This document shows positions 1 through 5,020 of a stretch of DNA of 5,020 nt, one piece after another; within the stretch, counting starts at the first letter, position 1; every line of letters starts with the position of its first letter. Origin of the DNA: Clostridia bacterium (GTDB lineage: Bacteria > Bacillota > Clostridia > Oscillospirales > CAG-272); the NCBI GenBank assembly GCA_017382615.1, contig JAFNZX010000112.1:1-5020 (forward strand), in the 5' to 3' direction. Below the pieces are notes generated by a model, which was not told where the DNA came from, searched no databases, and saw nothing but the letters and a program-made list of their open reading frames with translations. A program made the position numbers and the translations under genes.

Positions 1-30
1 AATGCTGCAACAAAATTTGCTACATTGCAG
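1..30. other. Intergenic left edge, no gene seen
   Basis: This AT-rich stretch beyond the terminator shows no open frame with a ribosome binding site. A short inverted repeat (CTGCAA at 5-10, TTGCAG at 25-30) is visible next to the terminator. Its role is unclear and it may be chance. Confidence 0.4.
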
Positions 31-71
31 AAAAAAGCAGGAATCTGCTCAAAATCGAACAAATTCCTGCT
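31..71 (-). terminator. Intrinsic terminator after the shikimate-kinase-like gene
   Basis: A perfect 9-base inverted repeat, AGCAGGAAT at 36-44 and ATTCCTGCT at 63-71, encloses an 18-base loop. Read on the minus strand, the stem runs straight into a T tract (A residues at 31-36 of the plus strand). A nested alternative hairpin, AGCAG-ATTC-CTGCT, would use the same T tract. It lies about 40 bases past the stop codon at 113-115 and probably ends the whole operon. On the plus strand the same stem is followed only by ATTTT, so termination in that direction would be weak. Confidence 0.8.
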
Positions 72-112
72 ATTTTCCCGCTATTTCCGCAGCCCGATCC
101 GTCGGAATTTTT

Positions 113-604
113 TTATTGGTTTATCTCGCTTGCAATCCGCTCAATTGCGCGCGTCATGCCGCCCTCGCCCGAAACCGTGACGTGGGCGTATTTTTCGTAA
201 AGTGCCGCGCGCTCGTTATAAAGGTCGCGCAGGGTGTACCCTTCGGGCATGACCACGCCGCGGTGGGCAAAGTCACCCAGGCGCGCTTCCATTTCCTCGT
301 AGGAAATATGGATATACACGATCTTGCCGATGGTGGCAAAATGGCGCATGGCACGTTCGCTGTACACCGCGCTGCCGCCCGTGGCAATCACGGCATTTTG
401 CTCGGTGATGGAGCAGTTGACCTCGGACTCGATCTCCAAAAAGCCGTCGTTTCCGTGCTCCTTGATCAGCTCGTGCAGCAGCTTTTGATGTTTCTTTTGA
501 ATCTGTAGGTCGGAATCGATAAATTCCATACCGAGTTTTTTTGCAAGCAATACCCCCAGCGTGCTCTTGCCGCACGAAGGCATGCCGATTAAAATGATGG
601 ACAT
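113..604 (-). CDS. aroK: Shikimate-kinase-like P-loop kinase
   Basis: A 163-residue cytoplasmic kinase, close to the usual shikimate kinase length. That family phosphorylates shikimate at the 3-OH with ATP in the chorismate pathway. Visible features are a Walker A loop, GMPSCGKST (residues 7-15), the FIDSD acidic motif (D30, D32), an ATGGSAVY segment (74-81), a lid-like segment with R115, and the LYNERAALY motif with R132, equivalent to the C-terminal substrate or nucleotide Arg of the family. Two positions are odd. The FRE(I/L)E arginine that binds shikimate is leucine here (FLEIE, L56), and the third glycine of GGG is serine (S78). A related substrate is therefore possible. The ATG at 602-604 is chosen because AAGGAG lies six bases upstream; the in-frame TTG at 617-619 overlaps that ribosome site. 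It is the last gene of the operon, 170 bases after topB, and stands apart from other aro genes. The fold is clear; the substrate is less certain. Confidence 0.82.
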   Translation of the reverse strand: MSIILIGMPSCGKSTLGVLLAKKLGMEFIDSDLQIQKKHQKLLHELIKEHGNDGFLEIESEVNCSITEQNAVIATGGSAVYSERAMRHFATIGKIVYIHISYEEMEARLGDFAHRGVVMPEGYTLRDLYNERAALYEKYAHVTVSGEGGMTRAIERIASEINQ

Positions 605-610
605 AAAATA

Positions 611-616
611 CTCCTT
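611..616 (-). promoter_or_regulatory. Ribosome binding site of the kinase gene
   Basis: AAGGAG on the minus strand, six bases upstream of the ATG at 602-604. It fixes the start at that ATG and rules out the upstream in-frame TTG, which overlaps this site. Confidence 0.8.
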
Positions 617-628
617 CAAAAAAGTTTC

Positions 629-678
629 CGTAGGGGCGCACTGTGTGCGCCCGCGGGAGACCGCAGGTCTCCCCTACG
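629..678. repeat. Hairpin-rich palindromic repeat, unit A
   Basis: A 50-base GC-rich unit bounded by the inverted ends CGTAGGGG (629-636) and CCCCTACG (671-678). Inside are two strong hairpins: GGGCGCAC (634-641) with GTGCGCCC (645-652), loop TGT; and GGGAGACC (655-662) with GGTCTCCC (666-673), loop GCA. The palindrome CCGCGG (651-656) sits at their junction. The ends overlap the stems, so either a two-hairpin form or an outer-stem form could arise. From memory it resembles interspersed GTAGGGGC-type elements of Clostridia genomes, but this was not searched. There is no adjacent T tract of the kind an intrinsic terminator has; the nearest minus-strand T run (618-623) starts 10 bases past the first hairpin. 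Confidence 0.75.
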
Positions 679-689
679 AGTTATAACCA

Positions 690-749
690 CGTAGCAGACG
701 CAGGGCGGAGGTTCACTCCCGCCGCGGCTGGGGCTTGCCCCTACCCTAC
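690..749. repeat. Hairpin-rich palindromic repeat, unit B
   Basis: A second unit, 11 bases from unit A, in the same orientation and with the same plan. It starts with CGTAG (690-694). A hairpin pairs GGCGGAG (704-710) with CTCCCGCC (716-723), with one bulged C and loop GTTCA. CCGCGG follows at 722-727, then a hairpin of GGGG (730-733) and CCCC (738-741) with loop CTTG, and a CCCCTAC end (738-744) followed by another CCTAC. The stem sequences differ from those of unit A while pairing is kept. The 679-689 link between the units contains most of GTTATAAC (680-687), itself a palindrome. Confidence 0.65.
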
Positions 750-774
750 AAAAGCACTTGTCAATGCAATTCAC

Positions 775-3021
775 TCACAACCACGCGGGCGGCTCGTCGG
801 GAATGGGCGGAAATTCGTTCGCGGGGTCAGCCCAAGTGCCTCCACCGCCCCCGGGGGTACCGTCACGCTGTGGGCGCGGCGTGTCAGCAAAGACAAACGT
901 AGTCTTTCCCTCGCTCATTTTGAGCTTTGCGGAAAAAGCCTTGCCCGATTTTTGCGACACGAATCCTTCCAGCACGTCGGTCTCTCCGGTTTCGATCAGC
1001 TGCTTTGCAAGCGAGATCGAAATCGTTTTGCCGCAAATGTAGGTTTTGATCTGAAACGGGCAGCCATCCTTATAGCCGCCGCACACGTAGCCGTATCTGC
1101 CGCGGAAAATCTCCTTGCCGCACATGGGACAAATGCCGATATGATCACCAAACATGCCGATATCATGCTCGCCCCCCTGCCCTTGATGCTGGGCACGGAA
1201 GATCTCCCCAATCTCACGCTCGGCAAGCGCGACCGCATCCGTTTGCGTTGCCTGACCGCGGAACACCTGCTTGAGTGCCTTGCCCATTTCACACGTCTTA
1301 TACTTGTCCATGCCGATCCCCATGCGATCCAGCGACTCGACCAAGTAAATACCGCCGGGCAGAATGGTATACACGTCCTTTTTGAGCTGGATATAGCCCG
1401 AATTGCGCGCGTTATCAATAATTCCCGTGCGCGTTGCCTCGGTGCCCAGCTCCACGCCCTCCAGCATTGCCTTATATTCCGCTAAATCGTTCGCTCCCAC
1501 GCTGTCCGCCATTTGCGCAGCCTGCTCGTCATCCGCAGCCTTTTCCTCGCGGAAGGGGTTTTTGAGATAGTTCAAAAGCGTTTCGGTGGTATAGTGCTTG
1601 GGCGGCGTGGTCTCCTTTTCGGTGGGCTTGAAAATATGATTGACCTTATCGCCCTTTTCAAGTCTTGGCAGCACCTTATCCTTCATGCCGCCGTCGTCAA
1701 ACTTCATCCAGCCCGGCTCAAGAATGACCGTTCCCTTGAGCGAAAACTCCTCATAGTCGCCTACCTTGACCGTAATTTCGGTGCGCTCCGCAAGGCAATC
1801 CTTGGCGCAGAACACCGCCACGAAGCGACGGAACACGGTGGAATACACCTGATTTTCCGCTTCACTCAATCTGCCCTTTTCGGGGATCTTATAGGTGGGG
1901 GTGATCGCCGAGTGCGACTCGATCTTGGAGTCGTCAAAAATCTTTTTGCTGTCCTTGAAGGTTACGGGGTAGCCTAATTTGGCAATACCGCCGAGGATCT
2001 TTTTGACCTTGTCCTTCTCGGCTGTTGCCATGTATTCCGAGTTGGTACGGGGATAGGTCAGATACCCCTGCTCATAAAGCCTTTGTACGATCTCCAGGCT
2101 ATCCTTCATGGGCATTTTATATTTCTTTGCAAGCGTGCTCTGCAGCTTGGAAAGAGAGAACAGCTTGCCCGGCATGATGGTATCCTTTTTGCGCTTGACG
2201 CTCGTCACCACCGCGTCGGCTGCGTTGTAAGCTGCGCACAGCTGCTCCGCCTTGTAATATTCCTCCGGCTTGAACTTGGTCTTGCCGACAAGCTCGACCA
2301 CCTCGCCGTTCGTTTTCTCCTTGCTGGCTATGACGCAATATTTGCCCGGCACGAAGTTCTTGATCGCCATATCTCGCTCGTAAATGGCGCGCACAATGGG
2401 CACAATGACGCGTCCGACACGCATAAGCGATCCGCATTTGAGTGTGGCGTAGCGGGTCAGATTGACGCCGTACAGCCAGTCGATATACGTACGCGCAAAG
2501 CCCTCACCCGCAAGGTTATCGTAGCCCGAGGCATCCTTGAGATCCGCAAGTGCGGCAATCACCGTTTCGGGGGTCTGGTCGGGCAGCCACAGTCTTTTCT
2601 GCGCCTTGGGCTCGCTCATGGCGTGCGCAATGCACAGACGAATGATGATCTCTCCCTCGCGGTCTGCGTCCCCCGCATTGACCACGGTATCTACGTCGGG
2701 ACGGTTGCACAGCGCGCGAATGGTTTCAAATTGCTTGACCACACCGCCATCCACCTGCTTATCGCTTCCCTTTCGCAGCTCAAAATGAAACCGTTCGGGA
2801 AAGCAAGGCAAATTCTCCATACTCCAGCGTCCGTCGGGAGAGGGATTGTAATATTCCACGTCGGCAAGGGAGAACAAATGACCAAACGCCCAGGAAACTA
2901 AGTAGCCGTTGCCCTCTAAGTACCCATCGCGGCGCGACATGCGCGCGTTGCCGGGAATCTGCTCAATGGCAGCGGCAATATTTCTGCCAAGACTTGGCTT
3001 TTCGGCAAGAATTAAAATCAT
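775..3021 (-). CDS. topB: DNA topoisomerase III (type IA)
   Basis: A 748-residue cytoplasmic type IA topoisomerase that passes single strands through a transient 5'-phosphotyrosine break, decatenating and resolving DNA intermediates. The N-terminal Toprim domain shows the catalytic glutamate in LAEKPS (E7) and GDADREGE with D118, D120 and E122. The core shows GRVIVP (203-208), the active-site tyrosine Y323 in LTYPRTNS, HSAITPT (370-376) and GTEATRTGIID (526-536). The C-terminal part has a four-cysteine zinc-binding module (C631, C634, C647, C654), then a short Topo-III-type repeat (about 664-702). It ends in a 35-residue tail rich in Pro and Gly with acidic residues. GRVQTP and PRTD are the usual forms of two core motifs, so the Ile-Val and Asn here are deviations. 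The start ATG (3019-3021) follows TAAGGAG, in which the TAA is the tadA stop codon, so translation is probably coupled. The length suits bacterial TopB with a zinc region. Confidence 0.96.
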   Translation of the reverse strand: MILILAEKPSLGRNIAAAIEQIPGNARMSRRDGYLEGNGYLVSWAFGHLFSLADVEYYNPSPDGRWSMENLPCFPERFHFELRKGSDKQVDGGVVKQFETIRALCNRPDVDTVVNAGDADREGEIIIRLCIAHAMSEPKAQKRLWLPDQTPETVIAALADLKDASGYDNLAGEGFARTYIDWLYGVNLTRYATLKCGSLMRVGRVIVPIVRAIYERDMAIKNFVPGKYCVIASKEKTNGEVVELVGKTKFKPEEYYKAEQLCAAYNAADAVVTSVKRKKDTIMPGKLFSLSKLQSTLAKKYKMPMKDSLEIVQRLYEQGYLTYPRTNSEYMATAEKDKVKKILGGIAKLGYPVTFKDSKKIFDDSKIESHSAITPTYKIPEKGRLSEAENQVYSTVFRRFVAVFCAKDCLAERTEITVKVGDYEEFSLKGTVILEPGWMKFDDGGMKDKVLPRLEKGDKVNHIFKPTEKETTPPKHYTTETLLNYLKNPFREEKAADDEQAAQMADSVGANDLAEYKAMLEGVELGTEATRTGIIDNARNSGYIQLKKDVYTILPGGIYLVESLDRMGIGMDKYKTCEMGKALKQVFRGQATQTDAVALAEREIGEIFRAQHQGQGGEHDIGMFGDHIGICPMCGKEIFRGRYGYVCGGYKDGCPFQIKTYICGKTISISLAKQLIETGETDVLEGFVSQKSGKAFSAKLKMSEGKTTFVFADTPRPQRDGTPGGGGGTWADPANEFPPIPDEPPAWL

Positions 3022-3033
3022 ACGGTCCTCTCC

Positions 3034-3477
3034 TTAACGTTTTTGCTTGAAAAATGCGGTCAATATCTCGCTGCATTCGTGCTCCATCACACCGCCCTCA
3101 AATACGGGCATATAGAACAGCGGATATTTTTGAATGCGCATCATGCTGCCGCACGCACCGCCGCGCGCGTCGTATGCGCCAAATACCACGCGGTCTGCTC
3201 TTGCTGCTGCCAGAGCACCCGCGCACATGGGACAGGGCTCAAGCGTGACGTACACGGTGCAGCCCGTTAAGCGACTGGTGCCAAGTGCAGCACACGCGCG
3301 ACGAATGGCAAGCACCTCGGCATGCGCGGTAGCGTCCGGCAAAATCTCGCGCTCGTTGTGCGCCTGCGCGATAATATCACCATCCTTGACAACCACAGCC
3401 CCCACAGGCACCTCGCCCAAAGACGCCCCTGCTTTGGCAAGCTCCAGGGCTTGCTCCATAAAGTTTATATCATTCAT
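3034..3477 (-). CDS. tadA: tRNA-specific adenosine deaminase TadA
   Basis: A 147-residue zinc deaminase that converts A34 to inosine in the tRNA-Arg(ACG) anticodon wobble position, allowing one tRNA to read CGU, CGC and CGA. The signature of the cytidine/deoxycytidylate deaminase fold is complete: HAE (H52, A53, E54, with E54 as the proton shuttle) and PCPMC (81-85, with C82 and C85 as zinc ligands along with H52). VPVGAVVV (23-30) and N41 lie at the usual substrate-side positions, and the GACGSMM segment (107-113) occupies the place of the family's GAxGS motif. Length matches the family. The ATG at 3475-3477 overlaps the stop codon of the upstream protease gene as ATGA, with a G-rich GGGGGA stretch about ten bases upstream, so translational coupling is likely. 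In many Firmicutes tadA precedes the signal recognition particle RNA and dnaX; here topB follows after 12 bases instead. Confidence 0.96.
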   Translation of the reverse strand: MNDINFMEQALELAKAGASLGEVPVGAVVVKDGDIIAQAHNEREILPDATAHAEVLAIRRACAALGTSRLTGCTVYVTLEPCPMCAGALAAARADRVVFGAYDARGGACGSMMRIQKYPLFYMPVFEGGVMEHECSEILTAFFKQKR

Positions 3478-4451
3478 ACAATCATTTCCCCCATAGCTAC
3501 CAAAAGGCAGATCACAAAATAGACGGTCACCGAAGGCGAAAGAAATCTGCGGACGGCAACACCGCGCGGCAGCTCATCGATTTGCGCAGACGGATTGCTC
3601 CCTGCAAGCACGCTCTCGTCCTGCTTTGGGGCTTTGCTTCTTCGCCCCGAAAGCAGCATGAAAATGGCTGCGCAAACCACACCCGCACCAATCACGGCAA
3701 GATTGATGCCAAGCACCGCTTTGCCTGCCGCCCATTCATTGGGGATGCGCGCATATACGAACACTTGCACAAAGGAAAGCAGGTTATAAAGCAGGTGTAC
3801 CAAAACGGACGGCCAGACCGAGCGGCTCTCGGCATACAGCATCCCCAAAAAGATGCCCGCCACGGCGGTATATAAAAGCTGCCCCCAGCTTTGGTGCATA
3901 GCGGCAAACAACAACGAGCTGCCAATGATGGCAACGACTTTGCCATAGGGCAACAGGCTACCCAGCACCAGCCCACGGAACAATAATTCCTCGCAAAATG
4001 CGGGGATTATGACGATCATCATAAACGCCGGCACCACCATGTACCCCTTATCGGGACTGACCATATCCAGGATCAGATCGACACCCGTATCTTCTCCGAC
4101 AAAGGGCGCGACCAGCAAGGAATTGATCTGCCCTGCCGCTAAGGTCAAGCCGATGGATGCAGACGCCATGAGCACAAAGCGGCGCAGAAAACGCACGTCA
4201 AAGCGGATGGGTGCTCTCGGCTTTTTTTCCGAGATCAATATAAAAAAGGGGATGGGGAGCACATATGACAGCATATAAAACAGATTATACAAGCTCCAAT
4301 ATACAATATCAGCAGCTTTTTCGATCAGATACACTTCAAGCAGCTGCTGCACAAAGCCCAGCACCGTCATCAACACCTGTAAAAGCAGCAGCATCAAAAG
4401 CAGCGCAAGACCTAAGCGCAAGGTCAGGCTTCGGTACTCCTTTTCAAGCAT
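3474..4451 (-). CDS. CPBP-family intramembrane glutamic/metallo protease
   Basis: A 325-residue polytopic membrane protein of the CPBP (CAAX protease and bacteriocin-processing, Abi) family. All three family motifs are visible: EELLFR with E154, E155 and R159; FAAMH with H186; and HLLYN with H219 and N223, together the catalytic intramembrane site. Hydrophobic segments lie at about 11-32, 54-74, 92-115, 137-152, 172-187, 193-207, 213-233, 247-268 and 306-321. A polar linker (about 269-303) separates the core from a final membrane segment that most CPBP proteins lack. The start is the ATG at 4449-4451, with GGAGG four bases upstream; the in-frame TTG at 4479-4481 lies at the expected transcription start and has no leader. 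It is the first gene of the operon. Members process prenylated-type proteins or peptides or give bacteriocin self-immunity; no peptide precursor is seen here, so the substrate is unknown. Confidence 0.92.
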   Translation of the reverse strand: MLEKEYRSLTLRLGLALLLMLLLLQVLMTVLGFVQQLLEVYLIEKAADIVYWSLYNLFYMLSYVLPIPFFILISEKKPRAPIRFDVRFLRRFVLMASASIGLTLAAGQINSLLVAPFVGEDTGVDLILDMVSPDKGYMVVPAFMMIVIIPAFCEELLFRGLVLGSLLPYGKVVAIIGSSLLFAAMHQSWGQLLYTAVAGIFLGMLYAESRSVWPSVLVHLLYNLLSFVQVFVYARIPNEWAAGKAVLGINLAVIGAGVVCAAIFMLLSGRRSKAPKQDESVLAGSNPSAQIDELPRGVAVRRFLSPSVTVYFVICLLVAMGEMIV

Positions 4452-4455
4452 TTGA

Positions 4456-4460
4456 CCTCC
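4456..4460 (-). promoter_or_regulatory. Ribosome binding site of the CPBP protease gene
   Basis: GGAGG within GGGGGAGGT on the minus strand, four bases before the ATG at 4449-4451. Its presence and spacing choose this ATG over the TTG further upstream. Confidence 0.8.
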
Positions 4461-4486
4461 CCCTTTCACATAAATTTCCAAGATAT

Positions 4487-4515
4487 ATTATAGCACCAAA
4501 CGGATGGTGTGTCAA
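4487..4515 (-). promoter_or_regulatory. Consensus sigma-A promoter of the operon
   Basis: On the minus strand TTGACA (4510-4515) and TATAAT (4487-4492) are both perfect consensus hexamers separated by exactly 17 bases, with a TGC just before the -10 giving an extended -10. Transcription should begin near 4480, leaving a leader of about 30 bases before the protease ATG. The spacer holds an inverted repeat, CACCA and TGGTG (4494-4498 and 4505-4509). The promoter lies directly after the terminator of the preceding gene, so it is likely the main promoter for all four downstream genes. Confidence 0.93.
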
Positions 4516-4520
4516 GGCAT

Positions 4521-4549
4521 AAAAGCAAGGGCGGAATGTCATCCGCCCC
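4521..4549 (-). terminator. Intrinsic terminator of the upstream hydrolase gene
   Basis: Read on the minus strand, GGGCGGA (4542-4548) pairs with TCCGCCC (4529-4535) across a six-base loop, followed by TTGCTTTT (4521-4528). It starts about six bases after the stop codon at 4555-4557 and ends just before the -35 box of the next promoter, insulating the two transcription units. Confidence 0.85.
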
Positions 4550-4554
4550 GATTC

Positions 4555-5020
4555 TTATTCCATTTTATATTGGTGGATTTGCTCCCATTGCATGCGCTCG
4601 CACCAGTACACGGTGTCATCCGCCACGTCGAACACCATGGTCACCACGGTGGGGCAAGCGGTTTGTGCGGTACGCTTCAAAATCTCAAAGCAGCCCTGCA
4701 CGTCAAGATCGCGACAGCCTTGCTCCAGCATCTCGGTAGCGGTAAGATAGCGATCAAGCCCCATCCACGGGTGCTGCTCTGCACTTCCCTTGCATGGCGA
4801 AAAATTCGTCATGACCGAAAAAGGCGGGCGTTCGAGATAGCGCATTCCCTGCCCGGGCACGATCTGCAGCACGTTTCCCTCCTTGTCGGACAGCTGTGAC
4901 TGAAAGGTCACCCCCGGCACGCTGCAGACGTTCCCACGCTCTGCAATCTCCTTGATCTCTTGCAGCGTCCTTTTTCCAAGCAGCAGGTCGATATCCAGCA
5001 GAATGATATTGGGCTGATCA
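4555..5020 (-). CDS. Partial Ntn-type linear amide C-N hydrolase/acyltransferase (C-terminal part)
   Basis: The frame is open to the window edge and gives the last 154 residues; the start and the N-terminal catalytic cysteine expected of this family lie outside. Numbering from the edge, the pattern is a helix-rich LLDIDLLLGK..LQEIKEI segment (7-25), a strand pair ending in SDKEGNVLQIVPG (44-56), FSVMTNF with N72 (68-73), GLDRY with R90 (87-91), and a final PTVVTMVFDVADDTVYWCER run (123-142). This layout (Ser/Ala-Asp-Lys-x-Gly-Asn, then TNF, DRY and a T-x-YD/FD-YYCE-like ending) matches the penicillin acylase V, choloylglycine hydrolase and AAT (C45) group, which cleave or form amide bonds. 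A GTG at 4918-4920 is an internal codon, not the start, because coding continues upstream. Bile salt hydrolase, acyl-homoserine lactone acylase or peptide acyltransferase cannot be told apart from this fragment. Confidence 0.65.
   Translation of the reverse strand, partial: DQPNIILLDIDLLLGKRTLQEIKEIAERGNVCSVPGVTFQSQLSDKEGNVLQIVPGQGMRYLERPPFSVMTNFSPCKGSAEQHPWMGLDRYLTATEMLEQGCRDLDVQGCFEILKRTAQTACPTVVTMVFDVADDTVYWCERMQWEQIHQYKME

Noticed and set aside
95..118. Possible plus-strand terminator, CCGA-TCCG-TCGG followed by a T run
   Set aside because: The stem is only four bases and no plus-strand gene precedes it; the T run encodes the end of the kinase on the other strand.
2..508. Plus-strand open frame across the left edge
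   Set aside because: It covers the terminator and runs antisense to the kinase gene; its predicted protein has no recognisable motif.
605..619. TTG start for the kinase, five codons upstream
   Set aside because: This TTG overlaps the AAGGAG ribosome site, which is well placed for the ATG at 602-604.
629..749. CRISPR array or tRNA-like gene in the repeat region
   Set aside because: There are only two units, with no identical direct repeats or spacers, and no tRNA acceptor, anticodon or T-loop pattern could be fitted.
643..1485. Long plus-strand open frame of 280 codons
   Set aside because: It lies antisense to topB and the repeat array. The translation matches no family I recognise and no ribosome site precedes it; it is a by-product of GC-biased codon use on the other strand.
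2083..2901. Plus-strand open frame of 272 codons
   Set aside because: Entirely antisense to the well-supported Toprim and core domains of topB, with no recognisable domain.
4452..4481. TTG start for the protease, ten codons upstream
   Set aside because: It coincides with the expected transcription start, has no ribosome site, and its added residues are not hydrophobic or conserved-looking.
4555..4920. Complete small gene of 121 codons starting at GTG 4918-4920
   Set aside because: The same frame continues without a stop to the window edge with sensible family-like residues, so this is the tail of a longer gene.

Overview
This 5,020-base stretch carries four complete genes and one partial gene, all on the minus strand, so transcription runs from right to left. 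The moderate GC content, strong AGGAGG-type ribosome binding sites, consensus vegetative promoter, CPBP membrane protease and type of intergenic hairpin repeat suggest a Firmicute of the class Clostridia, probably a gut-associated Oscillospiraceae-like or related lineage. No 16S rRNA or other taxonomic marker is present, so this placement is an inference.

Right edge (4555-5020): the C-terminal 154 residues of a probable Ntn-type linear amide C-N hydrolase or acyltransferase (penicillin acylase, choloylglycine hydrolase or AAT-like). It ends at a clear intrinsic terminator (4521-4549). A perfect-consensus sigma-A promoter (4487-4515) follows within six bases and drives the rest of the window.

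Operon (4451 to 113): a CPBP-family intramembrane protease (3474-4451) overlaps by 4 bases (ATGA) with tadA, the tRNA adenosine deaminase (3034-3477). After 12 bases comes topB, a 748-residue DNA topoisomerase III (775-3021). A 170-base intergenic region then holds two tandem GC-rich, hairpin-forming repeat units (629-678 and 690-749). Last is a shikimate-kinase-like P-loop kinase (113-604), followed by an intrinsic terminator (31-71).

The genes do not form one obvious pathway. They cover membrane proteolysis, tRNA wobble editing, DNA decatenation and a small-molecule kinase, which looks like a housekeeping operon read from one promoter. I found no phage, transposase, CRISPR, toxin-antitoxin or defence system. 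The points most worth a second look are the paired repeat units whose hairpin stems differ in sequence but keep the same architecture, and the departure of the shikimate-kinase-like protein from the canonical shikimate-binding residues. Smaller points are unusual residues in two TopB core motifs, the glycine- and proline-rich TopB tail, and a dyad filling the spacer of the operon promoter.
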